From PALSA-1004 sp963829085 (GTDB taxonomy: Bacteria > Pseudomonadota > Gammaproteobacteria > Burkholderiales > SG8-41), in NCBI GenBank assembly GCA_963829085.1, contig CAWHHJ010000004.1:1-64000 (forward strand): DNA of 64,000 nt, in the 5' to 3' direction. Position numbers and translations under genes: made by a program. Positions 1 through 9,644 of the stretch are shown here, in pieces. The notes under the pieces are model-generated. The model made no database searches, had not been told where the DNA came from, and saw nothing but the letters and a program-made list of their open reading frames with translations. Within the stretch, counting starts at the first letter, position 1; every line of letters begins with the position of its first letter.

Positions 1-22
1 CGGCCGACTCGGGAGGGGGCAC

Positions 23-591
23 GTGGTGAGTGGGTATGCGCACGGCGACGAGGTGGACCTCGACGCGCTGGCGATGCAGGCGGCCGCGGGGGACCGGCAG
101 GCACTGGATGACGTGCTGGCGATCGTCCAGCCGCGGGTACGCCGGATCTGCGGGCGGATGCTGCTGACCCGCAGGACGCCGAGGAGGCGACCCAGGACGC
201 GTTGCTCCTGGTGGCCACCAAGATCCACACGTTCGGCGGCCGCAGCAAGTTCACCACCTGGCTGCACGCGGTGGCCTCCAACAGCGCCCGCGCAGACGTA
301 CCGGACCCTCAAGCGGCGCGCCGGCGAGCGGCTCTCCGACGAGATGCCGGCGCATGCCGACCCGCGCACCACGAGCGTGATCGCCGGCAGCCGGCTCGAC
401 CTGCTCGACGCCCTCGAGGTCCTGGCAGCACCCACCCCGAGCTGGTGGAGCCGCTGGTGCTGCGTGACGTGCAGGAGCTGGACTACAACGAGATCGCCCG
501 GTTGCTCGACACCCCGCTGGGCACCATCAAGTCCCGCATCCACGCGGCCCGGCAGGCGGTCCGCCCGCTGCTCGTGGTCCGGGACGAGTGA
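23..591 (+). CDS. ECF-type RNA polymerase sigma factor, frameshifted
   Basis: Likely directs RNA polymerase to a small regulon. The sigma region 2 sequence (about the first 80 codons, including QDALLLVATKIHTF and SKFTTWLHAVA) and region 4 near the end (ELDYNEIARLL, LGTIKSRIHAAR, a helix-turn-helix) are both recognisable. They lie in different reading frames, so at least three single-base indels break the gene. The GTG start at 23 is preceded by GGGAGGGGG. The gene ends 4 bp from the convergent gene at 596. I infer sequencing error rather than decay, because every segment still matches the family. No anti-sigma gene is visible; anything upstream lies outside the window. Confidence 0.75.
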
Positions 592-595
592 CGGT

Positions 596-1695
596 TCAGG
601 AGCCGAGCACCACGTGCTGCTTCGACACCGCGATCTTGGTGCAGTCGCCGGTCAGCGAGCACTCGTAGATCACCCCGCCCCGCAGGTCGCCGTCGGCGTA
701 CGCGTGGAGGAAGAGGGTGTCGTTGTCCGCCCACACGGCGTCGGTGACCAGCTCGGGTCATCGTCGAACTCGTTGCGGACCCGTCCGTTGGCCACGTCGA
801 GGATCCCGAACGAGCTCGGCCCGAAGCCCTCGGTCTCGTAGGGCACGGTGAGCAGCTGGGTGCCGCTCGGGCTGAACTGCGGCAGGAGGCCGTTGCTGCG
901 CCAGTCGCAGGTGTCCCACCCGCTCTCGTCGAAGGCGTCGACGGGGCCGCCGGCGAGGCAGGTCGGACCCGAGACCTCCTGGCTGCGGAACTGTTCACCG
1001 ACGACGTGGAGCCCGTCGACGGAGGTCGTGAAGTTGAGCAGCCCGGCGGTCGTGACGTCGTACTGCCGGCCGGTGTCGAGGTCGATGCCGACCACGAGCT
1101 CGCTCTCGCTCGCGTCGCGCCAGCTGGTGATCACGTCGTCGCCGCTGAACGCCGCATTGCTGAGCGGGCCGTCCGCGCCCCGGACTGTGGTGATCTCCTG
1201 CGTGACCTGGCCGGTGGTGACGTCGCGGACCTCGTAGTAGTCCCCGAACCGGGCGACCACCGAGTCGCGCTCCGCGTCGAGGTCCCACTGGCCGGTGAAG
1301 GCGCCCACCTTGGTGGTGGTGCCGTCCTGCGCGACGAAGGTCCCCCGGAAGGCCGGCTCCTGCGGGCTGGTCGCGGTCACCACGAACCAGCCGCCGGCGG
1401 CGCGTTCCAGTGACCGCACGTTGTCGACGGTGATGCCCACCAGGGCTACCGCCTGGTCGCCGTCCACGAGCGTGCGCCCCGCCAGGTAGAGCGGAACCGG
1501 GCCGTCCTCCGGGTCCGTGGGGCTCGCGGTCGTGTCCCCCGAGGGGCTGCCGGTGCCCGGGCTGCCCTGGCTGCCCTGGCTGCCCTGGCCGCTGCCCGGG
1601 TCGTCGTCCCCGCCCGCGGAGGTGGCGGCGAAGGTGCCGCCCGCGATGCCGGCGACGGCAGCGGCGGCGATGGCCATGGTGGCGATGCGGTTCAT
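596..1695 (-). CDS. Exported WD40/beta-propeller-like protein, one frameshift
   Basis: Function unknown. The N-terminus is a hydrophobic, Ala-rich export segment followed by a low-complexity Gly/Ser/Gln linker (GSQGSQGSPG). The remaining roughly 280 residues look like beta-propeller repeats with recurring D-G and V-D-L patterns. The frame breaks near 755; the continuation ends in KQHVVLGS with a TGA at 596-598. The start overlaps the stop of the upstream gene (ATGA, 1692-1695), so the two are translationally coupled. It could be a surface-exposed lipoprotein-like factor, but no lipobox cysteine is present. Confidence 0.6.
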
Positions 1696-3080
1696 GTGCG
1701 TTCCCCGGTCTGTCGGTGTCCTGCCACCTCTGATGCGGCGTCGGGGCGTTTGGTTCGCAGCACCACCAGGTCACCGTGGGTGCCGTAGCCCGAGACGCCG
1801 CCACCGTACGGCGTCCCGTCGAAGGTGAGCATCGTCCACACGCCGTCGCGCTCGAGGAGCGTGGGCCACGGGATGTTGGTCGGGTACGGCGCCTCCAGCG
1901 CGCCGATCTCGTCCATCGCCAGGTCGAAGACCGGGAACCGCTCCCGCAGCCCGCGGGGGTTGTCGGCGCCGTCGCTGGCCAGCACCCGCCAGCGCCCGTC
2001 GAGCCGGCGCAGCTGCGGACCCTCGGTGCCCGCTCGGTCGGTGGCCGCGCCGAGCAGCTCCCAGCCGTCGAGCCGACCGGGCTCCGCGGCGCGGGCCAGG
2101 GCGGGGTAGAAGTCGAAGAACTTGCGGGCCGCGACGAAGGCCACGTGCCAGTGTCCGTCGATCCGGGCCAGGTGCGGGTCCCAGGTGCCGACCACCCGGC
2201 CGGGCAGGGTGGCCGTGGGCAGGTCGAGCGGCACCGTGTCGAGCACGTGCTCGCCGCTGAGCAGGTCGTCGTTCGAGGTGGCCAGGGTGACCGCCATCGA
2301 GGTGCGGTCGAAGTCGCCCCAGGTGCTGCTGGCCAGCAGCCAGCGGTCCCCGTCGCGGACCAGGTGGACGGCGTGGTCGCCGAACACCAGGCCGTCGCGC
2401 CGGAGGTAGAGGTCGCCGCGGTGCTCGACCGCCAGCGTCTCCGGGTCCAGCGACCAGACCCCGGTGTGCGCGGTGTCGAAGAAGCCGGGACCGGCGTGCG
2501 TCATCGTCAGGAACAGCAGCCCGTCCCGCTCGACCGGGGCGCCGTCGGCCCCGGTGACCAGCCCGACGTCCCGCACCCCGAGCTGGCCGAAGGTGCCGGC
2601 TCGCCATCCGGTGACCGGGCTCCGGTCTCCGGGTGCGCGCGGCAGCCAGGCGGTGTCCGCCTCGAGCCCGGCCAGCACCTGCGGGTCGGCGGTCGTCACC
2701 CGGTCGGTCAGGTCGACCTTGGCCCGGGCCGTCCAGGCCCCGTCGTTGCGGGTCAGCACGGTCAGCTGCCGCCCGGTCAGGGTGGTGGCGATCGCCTCGG
2801 GCGGGGTGTCCGGCCGGCCGTAGCGACGACTGCGGTGGTGGCTGGTGCGCCCGGCCGCGTCGGTGATGTCGAGGCCCGCCAGCCGCCGCCCCCCGTCGTA
2901 CCAGCCCTCGAGCCGGAGGCCCTCCGGCCCGCGGAAGCCGGCCACCACCCGGCCGGCGACGTCGTGGGTGCCGAGCTCGGCCTCGACCGCGGCGTACGGC
3001 GCCACGAAGCCGGTCGTGCGCTCCCACGCGACGAGCGCGACCGGCCGCAGCCGGTGCACGATCTCGAACGCGGGGAGCAC
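1692..3080 (-). CDS. Putative five-bladed beta-propeller protein, GH43/GH32-like
   Basis: A 462-residue protein with no signal peptide, so probably cytoplasmic. It has repeated Asp/His/Trp-rich blades, such as GTWDPHLARIDGHWHVAFVAA and TEGPQLRRLDGRWRVLAS. These resemble the propeller of glycoside hydrolase clan families 43 and 32, where an early Asp acts as general base. I cannot assign catalytic residues with confidence, so the enzyme role is inference. It is first in a two-gene unit with the exported protein at 596-1695 (4-bp overlap). Confidence 0.55.
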   Translation of the reverse strand: MLPAFEIVHRLRPVALVAWERTTGFVAPYAAVEAELGTHDVAGRVVAGFRGPEGLRLEGWYDGGRRLAGLDITDAAGRTSHHRSRRYGRPDTPPEAIATTLTGRQLTVLTRNDGAWTARAKVDLTDRVTTADPQVLAGLEADTAWLPRAPGDRSPVTGWRAGTFGQLGVRDVGLVTGADGAPVERDGLLFLTMTHAGPGFFDTAHTGVWSLDPETLAVEHRGDLYLRRDGLVFGDHAVHLVRDGDRWLLASSTWGDFDRTSMAVTLATSNDDLLSGEHVLDTVPLDLPTATLPGRVVGTWDPHLARIDGHWHVAFVAARKFFDFYPALARAAEPGRLDGWELLGAATDRAGTEGPQLRRLDGRWRVLASDGADNPRGLRERFPVFDLAMDEIGALEAPYPTNIPWPTLLERDGVWTMLTFDGTPYGGGVSGYGTHGDLVVLRTKRPDAASEVAGHRQTGERT

Positions 3081-3105
3081 ACCCGGCAGCGTAGGGGGCC
3101 CCGGA

Positions 3106-5595
3106 TCAGCGCAGTCGGCGGACGTAGCCCGCGGCGTGCCGCAGGTCGTTCAGCCGCTGCTCCCAGGTCACGCCGACCACGGTGAGCACCGTGCCGACCA
3201 GCCCGATCAGCACCCACTGGGGGACCACCTGGGCGTACTGCGCCTCGCGCAGCACCAGCGCCGCGCCGACCCCGGCCCCCGCGACCAGCGGAGCCGCCCA
3301 GCGGTTGCCGGCGCCGATCGCGGCCACCAGCAGCGCGCAGGCCAGGCCGAGCAGCACCGCCCGCAGCGACACCGGATCGACGATGACCATCAGCAGCGTC
3401 GGGCCGAGGCCGAGCCCGAGACCGGCCGACAGCGCCCGGCGGCTGGAGACGCCGTCGTGCACCATCCGCCAGCCTCCGACGGCCAGCAGGACCAGGGCCA
3501 GCGGCAGGGTGTACGCCTCGACCCGGTCGACGCCGAGCTGCTCGAGCCGGACCCACTGGGCGAGCGTGAGCAGCGCCAGGCCGACCCAGGCCAGCACCCG
3601 GCGGGTGGGGTTCAGCAGTGCGCTCACGGTGACCAGGGCGCCGGCCAGGGTGAGGTAGACCGCCAGCCAGGTCTGGTCGACCCCGTCGACGGTGACGATC
3701 GAAGCGGCCGCCGCCACCACCGCGGTCAGCGCGGCGGTGACCTCGCGCTCGAGCACCGGCCGGGCGATCGCCAGGGCGCCGGCGACCAGCAGCACCGGCA
3801 CCGCCCGCCAGATCACGTCGCCGTCGGCAAGGTCCAGGACGGTCCAGGTGAACCCGCCGGCGAACGGCACCAGCAGCGCGTCACTGGCGACCCTGACCAG
3901 GTCACGGCCGAGGTACGCCGCCCCCAGCGCGCCGGCGGTGCCGACCAGCAGGGTGACCGCGGTCAGCCAGTCGTTGGCCAGCGCGGTGGCCAGCACCAGC
4001 GGCGCCAGCAGCGCGGCACCGACCCCGAGGGCGGCCGCGGCGACGGTCCGGCCCAGGGCCACCGCCCCCAGCGCCAGGACGCCGAGGACACCGGCCTGGA
4101 CGGCCAGCGCCGACCAGAGCGGCACGTCGTACATCCCGGGCACGACGGCGACGGCGAGTGCGACCGCGGTGCCGAGCACGGCCACGGCGGGCGGCAGGGG
4201 TACGTCGAGGACCGGGCGGACCAGGACCGCGCAGGCGACCAGGGCGGCGGCGACCATCACCGGGAGCAGCACCGCCCAGTAGCCCGCGAGGGTGGGGGAC
4301 TGCAGGTGCTGCGTGGCGTCGATCTCCCAGATCCCGTGGTTGACGAAGGTCTCGAGGGCCTGGCCCCCGAGGAACACCGCCTGGCCGGCGAGACCGAGGC
4401 CGGCGGCCACGGTCGGGACGACCGGGAGCCAGCGCCAGGCGCCGGAGGTGGCGAGCGAGACGGCAGCGCCGGCCGCCACCACGGCCAGACCGACGAGGAC
4501 CAGGGTGAGCGTGGACTCATCCGCGGCCGGGACGACGGCGACGACGGTGAGCAGCAGGACGGCCAGGCTCGCGCCGGTGACCCGGACCGGCAGCGGCAGC
4601 GAGCGGAGCAGCACGGGCGCCGCGGCGATGGCCGCGGCGGCCAGCAGCGGCCAGGCCCCCAGGTCCCCCCAGACCCCGGTGAGGCTCGGCTCGGAGCCGA
4701 CCCGGTCGAGCCCGAGGCCGACCAGGGTCAGCCACCAGAGGCCGGCGACGGCTCCGGTCGCGACGGCGGCGACCCGCAGGTCCACGAGGTGGGCGACGCG
4801 GGCGAGGGCGACGCAGCCGAGGACGATCGCGACCAGCCCGGCCGCGTTCCGTCCGTCGCCGATCGTGGTGACCCCGACGGCGACGGTCATCGCACCGGCC
4901 GCGACCACGAGCTGCGCGCCGACCAGCGGGCGCATCCCGGTGCGGGCGACGCCGAGGGCGGTGCCGAGCGCGGCCACGGTCAGCACCGAGCCGAGCAGCA
5001 CCAGGAAGCCCCCGTCGCCGAGCCCGCCGAACCAGCCGGCGTCCTGGGCGCCGAAGACGTCCAGGGTCAGGAAGCCCAGGAACACCGCACCGAACGCCTC
5101 CGCGCCGGCGGGCAGCCCGCGCCGGCCCATCCAGCCGGTAGCGGCGGCGGCGCCGGCCGTGAGGGTGAGCAGGATCGCGGTGCGGGCGCCCATCCCGAGG
5201 TCCGACCAGGCCACCGCGAGGAACACGACCGCGGCGACCAGCAGGCAGGTGGCCCCGAGGCCGAGCAGGATGCGCGGCACCGAGGCGGCGCTCAGGCCAC
5301 GTCGCCGGTCGGCCCCGAGCGCTGCCGGCGTCGGGAAGCTCGGGTACGACGCGTCGACCCGCGGGCCGCCGGCCGGAACGGGCTCCGGGCCCGAGGGCCC
5401 AGCGCCGACGCCGGCAGCGACCGGGACGGGCGAGCTGAGCTGGGCGACGAGGGTGTCGGCGTGGGTCAGGGTGCGGAACAGTCCCTGGGCGACGGGTCCG
5501 GTCAGCACGGCGTCGCAACGCGGGCACTGCGGCGCGGCGTACGGGATCTGCATGCGGCAGCAGGGACAGACCTCGGGGTCGGCGTATCGGATCAT
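3106..5595 (-). CDS. Large polytopic membrane protein with N-terminal zinc ribbon (SCO7613-like)
   Basis: 829 residues. The N-terminus carries two CxxC pairs (CPCCR at about 10-14 and CPRCD at about 25-29), a zinc-ribbon arrangement. A Pro/Gly-rich linker follows. From about residue 110 to the end there are roughly twenty hydrophobic segments rich in Ala, Val and Leu. This architecture matches actinobacterial SCO7613 C-terminal-domain membrane proteins, whose function is unknown. The ORF is intact and starts with ATG. A weak hairpin at 5651-5670 (TCTGAG/CTCAGA) lies upstream, between this gene and the lipase gene, which is read in the same direction. Confidence 0.7.
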   Translation of the reverse strand: MIRYADPEVCPCCRMQIPYAAPQCPRCDAVLTGPVAQGLFRTLTHADTLVAQLSSPVPVAAGVGAGPSGPEPVPAGGPRVDASYPSFPTPAALGADRRRGLSAASVPRILLGLGATCLLVAAVVFLAVAWSDLGMGARTAILLTLTAGAAAATGWMGRRGLPAGAEAFGAVFLGFLTLDVFGAQDAGWFGGLGDGGFLVLLGSVLTVAALGTALGVARTGMRPLVGAQLVVAAGAMTVAVGVTTIGDGRNAAGLVAIVLGCVALARVAHLVDLRVAAVATGAVAGLWWLTLVGLGLDRVGSEPSLTGVWGDLGAWPLLAAAAIAAAPVLLRSLPLPVRVTGASLAVLLLTVVAVVPAADESTLTLVLVGLAVVAAGAAVSLATSGAWRWLPVVPTVAAGLGLAGQAVFLGGQALETFVNHGIWEIDATQHLQSPTLAGYWAVLLPVMVAAALVACAVLVRPVLDVPLPPAVAVLGTAVALAVAVVPGMYDVPLWSALAVQAGVLGVLALGAVALGRTVAAAALGVGAALLAPLVLATALANDWLTAVTLLVGTAGALGAAYLGRDLVRVASDALLVPFAGGFTWTVLDLADGDVIWRAVPVLLVAGALAIARPVLEREVTAALTAVVAAAASIVTVDGVDQTWLAVYLTLAGALVTVSALLNPTRRVLAWVGLALLTLAQWVRLEQLGVDRVEAYTLPLALVLLAVGGWRMVHDGVSSRRALSAGLGLGLGPTLLMVIVDPVSLRAVLLGLACALLVAAIGAGNRWAAPLVAGAGVGAALVLREAQYAQVVPQWVLIGLVGTVLTVVGVTWEQRLNDLRHAAGYVRRLR

Positions 5596-5701
5596 GGCTC
5601 CATTGCCTCACGGGGCGCCCCCGCCGTCGTGAGTCGGACGTCCTGACCTGTCTGAGCCCCAGTACTCAGACCGCGCCAGCCCTCGGACCATCCGGGTCGG
5701 C

Positions 5702-6930
5702 TCAGCCCAGCGTCATCCGCGGCTCCCCGTTGAGCAGTCCGGTCCCGGCGATCGTGCAGGTCCCGCCGCGGGTGCTGCCGCCGTTCCACGCCTGCCGGAC
5801 GCACGAGCGGGTGGCCAGCTGCGCCCAGTAGTTCGGGTGCAGCGACTCCTGGATGTAGTACGGGCTGCCCGAGCAGCAGGTCGACACGGTGCGGATCTGG
5901 TTGACCCACTCGGTCCGGTCCACCGCGCCGGCCTGCGTCCAGCGAGGTCAGGCCCTTCTCCTCGTAGAGGCCGACGGTGTTCTCGCACAGCCGTCGGCCG
6001 TTGAAGGCCGAGGCCAGGTCGAGGGTCCGGGGGTTGCCGATCCCGGCATCGTGGCGGCCGCGCCCGTCACGGCGGCGTTGATGGTCGGCAGCGCGGTGCC
6101 GTTCGCCCAGTTGGCGTCGGCGTTCCAGAACCCGCAGCCGCCGGTGCTCTGTCGGGTGTAGCCGGACTCGCCGTACCGGAAGCCCGCGCCCGGCGGGATC
6201 GGCGACGGGTAGTTCTGCACCAGCATCGTCCAGCTGCCGTCGGCGTACCCGGCGTTGCGCATCGCGGTCCGGAGGTTGCAGCACGCCGTCGCGATCCGCG
6301 GCGCTGCGGCGGCCACGTTGGCGGCGGTGAAGTTCGCCCTCACCGAGCTGTCGTCGTTGCAGTAGTCCTTCGCACCAGGTCGGTGAGGTCGAGGAAGTCG
6401 GTCACGCACTGCTGCACGACGGCGGCGAAGTTGAAGTCGTTGCCGCCGATGCGAGACGACCACCATCTTGACGTTGTGGGTGCCGGCGAAGGCTGCAGCA
6501 TCCTGGCCTGCCCCAGCTGGCCGGCGCCGTTGTCGTAGAAGTCGAGGCCGGGCTTGAAGTTGCCGTCGAGTCGCGTGTACGTCGAGGTCCGCGCGCCGCA
6601 GCAGGCCAGGTTGAGCCCGTTGACGCCGCCGCCGAGGTAGGCCTCGGCCGACTGGCTGCGGTGGCAGCGGTTGATCGTCTCGCGGTGCTGCCGTTGTCGA
6701 AGTACGCCGTGGGACCGAGCGCGTCGGCGTACGCGCTCGAGGTGTTGGATGCTGCCCGCCCATCGGCCGGCCTCCCGCGAGATGTAGGAGTCGCCGACGG
6801 TGACGACCCACGGGGTGCCGACCCCGGGTCCGTCCGCCGAGGCGGTCTCCGTGGAGGTGGTGATGACGAGTCCGGCGGTGAGCACGGACAGGGCGCCGAT
6901 GATCGCGGCGCGTGGGCGGAACAGGTGCAT
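5702..6930 (-). CDS. Secreted SGNH/GDSL-type lipase or esterase, multiply frameshifted
   Basis: An extracellular ester hydrolase by family. The signal peptide (MHLFRPRAAIIGALSVL to TETASA) is followed by block I GDSYISRE with the catalytic Ser. Later come block III GGNDFNF and, near the C-terminus, SLHPNYWAQ with the catalytic His in the usual HP context. A Cys-rich middle (YLGGGVNGLNLACCGARTS) fits actinobacterial secreted SGNH enzymes with disulfides. These blocks fall in three frames with at least four indels between 5,930 and 6,760. The gene order and motifs are complete, so sequencing error is more likely than pseudogenisation. It diverges from the stress protein gene at 7110. Confidence 0.75.
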
Positions 6931-7109
6931 CTGCTCTCCTCGTGGGTGTGGCCCCCCACAGCCCCTCCGGCGATCGGAAACTAGCGGCTCCTGCCGCCCC
7001 TGGGAAGAGAAGAGGACCCGGGTCGGTGCAGGACGGTCCCTTGGTCCCTACGCCCGCGACCGGCGGCGGGCGACGGTGGAACTGGAGAACCCGACCCAGG
7101 AGGACCGTC

Positions 7110-7994
7110 ATGACCGACTCGAACCCGAACCCCGTCGTCGTCGCCGTCGGCGACGACGCCATCGACGCCGCGCTGGGCTTCGCCGCCGACGAGGCGGGCA
7201 GAGCCGGCTGCGGTCTCCACCTGCTGCACGTCGTCCACCTGTTCGTGTCGGGCACGGACCCGGTGTACATCGAGGAGACGGCCCAGGAGCGGATGGGCCG
7301 GGAGTCGCTCAACGCAGCCCTGAAGCGCGCGCGGGACCTGGCCGGGCCCGACACCGAGATCTCCTCCGACCTGGTGCTGGGACGCGTCGTCCCGACCGTC
7401 GTCGAGGAGTCGAAGGACGCCCGGATGATCGTCCTCGAGCACCGTGCCCTGTCGGGCGCGCGACGCCTGGTGACCCGGTCGGTGGCGGGTGGTGTGGCCG
7501 CCCACGCCCGGGTGCCCGTGGTGGCGGTGCCCGCGGGGTACGCCGCCCCGGCGGCCGGGGCCGGGCCGGCTCCGGTGACCGTCGGGGTCGACGTGCCGGC
7601 GGAGTCCGAGCAGCTGCTGCGGGCTGCCGGCCTCGCAGCGCGCGACCGGGGAGCACCACTGCACGTGCTGCACACCTGGAGCTTCCCCAGCGCCTACGAC
7701 GACCTGGTGATGAGCCGCACCGAGGAGGAGGAGTGGCTGGCCCGGTCGAAGGGCGAGATCACCGCGGTCCTGGACGGCCTCGCCGACGAGATCGGTGACG
7801 TCGAGGTGCGGATCGACGCCCGGCACGCCCGGGCTGCGGAGGCGCTGGTCGACGCGAGCCGCACCGCGCAGCTGGTGGTGGTCGGGCGGCACGACCCGGT
7901 GATGCCGGTCGGCTCGCACATCGGGCCGGTGGCCCGGTCGCTGCTGCACTCCGCGGCCTGCCCGGTGCTGCTGGTGGACCGCCACCCGGAGTGA
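7110..7994 (+). CDS. Tandem-domain universal stress protein
   Basis: 294 residues with two UspA domains, about 1-140 and 150-290. The second domain carries the nucleotide-binding loop pattern (VVVGRHDP followed by GSHIGPVARSLL). The ATG at 7110 is chosen because AGGAGGA sits 5 nt upstream (7098-7104); longer upstream starts lack a ribosome site. The product is cytoplasmic and usually ATP-binding, induced by stasis or hypoxia in actinobacteria (family knowledge). It ends just before a strong bidirectional hairpin, so it is monocistronic. Confidence 0.9.
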   Translation: MTDSNPNPVVVAVGDDAIDAALGFAADEAGRAGCGLHLLHVVHLFVSGTDPVYIEETAQERMGRESLNAALKRARDLAGPDTEISSDLVLGRVVPTVVEESKDARMIVLEHRALSGARRLVTRSVAGGVAAHARVPVVAVPAGYAAPAAGAGPAPVTVGVDVPAESEQLLRAAGLAARDRGAPLHVLHTWSFPSAYDDLVMSRTEEEEWLARSKGEITAVLDGLADEIGDVEVRIDARHARAAEALVDASRTAQLVVVGRHDPVMPVGSHIGPVARSLLHSAACPVLLVDRHPE

Positions 7995-8010
7995 CGCCGG
8001 AAACGAGAAC

Positions 8011-8046
8011 GGAGCCGCAGGCCAGATGAATCTGACCTGCGGCTCC
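8011..8046. terminator. Bidirectional terminator between usp and tRNA-Phe
   Basis: A 16-bp stem, GGAGCCGCAGGCCAGA against TCTGACCTGCGGCTCC with one mismatch, closes a 4-nt TGAA loop. It lies between the convergent universal stress protein gene and tRNA-Phe and probably stops both transcripts. No U-tract follows, as is common in high-GC actinobacteria. Confidence 0.75.
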
Positions 8047-8049
8047 GGG

Positions 8050-8126
8050 TGGTGGCCAGGGGCGGGGTCGAACCGCCGACCTACCGATTTTCAGTCGGTC
8101 GCTCGTACCAACTGAGCTACCTGGCC
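8050..8126 (-). tRNA. tRNA-Phe (anticodon GAA)
   Basis: The reverse strand folds as a complete cloverleaf. The acceptor stem is GGCCAGG/CCTGGCC, the D-arm region is AGCTCAGTTGGTACGAGC, the anticodon loop CTGAAAA contains GAA, and the T-loop is GTTCGAC. The CCA end is encoded (8050-8052). Confidence 0.95.
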
Positions 8127-8281
8127 AAGCCGCGGAAACCTTACCGCAGGGGTGCCGTGCCCGGGAAAACGGCCACGAACCCGAGCGCGGGTGGGACGGC
8201 ACGGCCTTTTGGAGCGGGTCCGCGGCTGGCCCTATGCTGGAGCGGCTCGCAGGGCGTCGTACGACGTGGCCACGGGCGCTG

Positions 8282-8354
8282 GCCCCCATCGTCTAGTGGC
8301 CTAGGACGTCGCCCTTTCACGGCGGTAGCACGGGTTCGAATCCCGTTGGGGGTG
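8282..8354 (+). tRNA. tRNA-Glu (anticodon TTC)
   Basis: Cloverleaf with acceptor stem GCCCCCA/TGGGGGT, anticodon loop CTTTCAC containing TTC, and T-loop GTTCGAA. CCA is not encoded; CGA follows the discriminator G. It is the first of two co-oriented tRNA genes, 83 bp before tRNA-Asp, and probably shares its transcript. Confidence 0.95.
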
Positions 8355-8437
8355 CGAGTGCTCGCCCGATTGGGTGGCACCGGGCCGCATGGGTTAGAGT
8401 TCCACCGCTTCCACATGAGGCAACAAGCAGCACATCT

Positions 8438-8514
8438 GGCCCCGTAGCGCAGTTGGTTAGCGCGCCGCCCTGTCACGGCGGAGGCCGCGGGTTCGAGTCC
8501 CGTCGGGGTCGCCA
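8438..8514 (+). tRNA. tRNA-Asp (anticodon GTC)
   Basis: Cloverleaf with acceptor stem GGCCCCG/CGGGGTC, D-loop AGTTGGTTAGC, anticodon loop CTGTCAC containing GTC, and T-loop GTTCGAG. The CCA end is encoded at 8512-8514. A strong hairpin follows immediately. Confidence 0.95.
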
Positions 8515-8520
8515 CACCAC

Positions 8521-8554
8521 AGCAGGCTCCGGATCGAGAGATCCGGAGCCTGCT
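8521..8554 (+). terminator. Terminator of the tRNA-Glu/tRNA-Asp unit
   Basis: A perfect 14-bp stem (AGCAGGCTCCGGAT/ATCCGGAGCCTGCT) with a 6-nt loop, 6 nt after the encoded CCA of tRNA-Asp. It separates the tRNA transcript from the aldose epimerase gene. Confidence 0.8.
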
Positions 8555-8579
8555 GCGATTTCATCGCTAGGTTCGGACC

Positions 8580-9589
8580 ATGTCAGCCACCGAGTTCGGC
8601 ACCCTTCCGGACGGTCGAGCCGTACGCCGACTGGTGCTGGGCGCCGCCCCCGGCCCGGTCCTGCACCTCCTGGACCTGGGCGCGACCGTCCACCGGCTCG
8701 AGGTCACCGCCCCCGACGGCGTACGGCGCGACGTGCTGCTCGGACTGCCGACCCCCGCCGCCCACCTGGCCTCCACCGACTACCTCGGCGGCACCATCGG
8801 CCGCTACGCCAACCGCATCGCCGGCGGGCGGTTCGAGCTCGACGGCAGGGAGGTCCGGGTGGCCGCCAACGAGCGTGGCAACCACCTGCACGGCGGCCCG
8901 GACGGCTTCGACCGGCTGCTCTGGGACGTCGTCGACCTGGAGGAGTCGGCGGCCACCCTGGAGCTGCTCAGCCCCGACGGCGACCAGGGGTTCCCCGGGG
9001 AGGTGTCCGTCCGGTCCCGCATCGAGGTCGACGCCGCCGGCGTGACGATGTCGCTGTCGGCGCGCACCGATGCCGTCACCGTGGTCAACCTGACCAGCCA
9101 CGCCTACCTCAACCTCGGCGGCGTGGGGGAGGGCGTGGTCGACGACCACCTGCTCCGGATCGCCGCCGACGACTACACCCCGGTCGACGCCGACGGGCAT
9201 CCCGGTCGGCGGCCATCGGCCCGTCGCGGGCACGGCGTTCGACTTCCGCACCGCACGACCGCTCGGCGTCGACCGGCATCGACCACAACTACGTGCTCCG
9301 CGGGAGCGGCCTGCGGGTCGCCGCGGTCCTGGCCTCGCCGGCCAGCGGCCTGCGGATGGAGCTGCTCACCGACCAGCCCGGCCTCCAGGTCTACACCGGC
9401 GACGGCCTGGGGAGACGGGCGCCGGAGGCCGCGGCCGGCCTCCGCCCCCGCAGTGGCATCGCCCTGGAGCCGCAGCTCTTCCCCGACAGCCCGAACCGGC
9501 CGGACTTCCCCTCGGCGACGCTGCGACCGGGAGAGGTCTACCGGTCGGTGATCCGGTGGCAGTTCGGTGGGGACGAGGACCGGGCCTGA
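8580..9589 (+). CDS. Aldose 1-epimerase (galactose mutarotase), frameshifted
   Basis: Interconverts alpha and beta anomers of aldohexoses in the cytoplasm. Family landmarks in order are GGTIGRYANRIAGGRF, GNHLHGG, SHAYLNLGG (catalytic His), DHNYV, and EPQLFPDSPNRPDFP (catalytic Glu region). The first three lie in the frame of the ATG at 8580 and the last two in another frame. Indels near 9,200-9,260 therefore break the gene, with a net loss of frame over 1,010 nt. There is no clear Shine-Dalgarno site, so a leaderless start is possible. It lies directly upstream of an aldo/keto reductase in the same direction. Confidence 0.82.
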
Positions 9590-9644
9590 CCCTGCTTGGC
9601 CGGCCGCGGTAGGACTGGGGGGACCCCGACGACAGGAGCACCCC

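Noticed and set aside
2845..5646. 933-codon open frame on the plus strand
   Set aside because: It is the antisense shadow of the large membrane protein at 3106-5595; the translation is low-complexity Gln/Gly/Arg/Pro as expected from high-GC antisense.
5651..5670. Terminator upstream of the lipase
   Set aside because: The hairpin has only six base pairs and lies upstream of the large membrane-protein gene rather than after a stop; too weak to list.
8141..8515. ORFs overlapping the tRNA cluster
   Set aside because: They lie on or antisense to tRNA genes; spurious.
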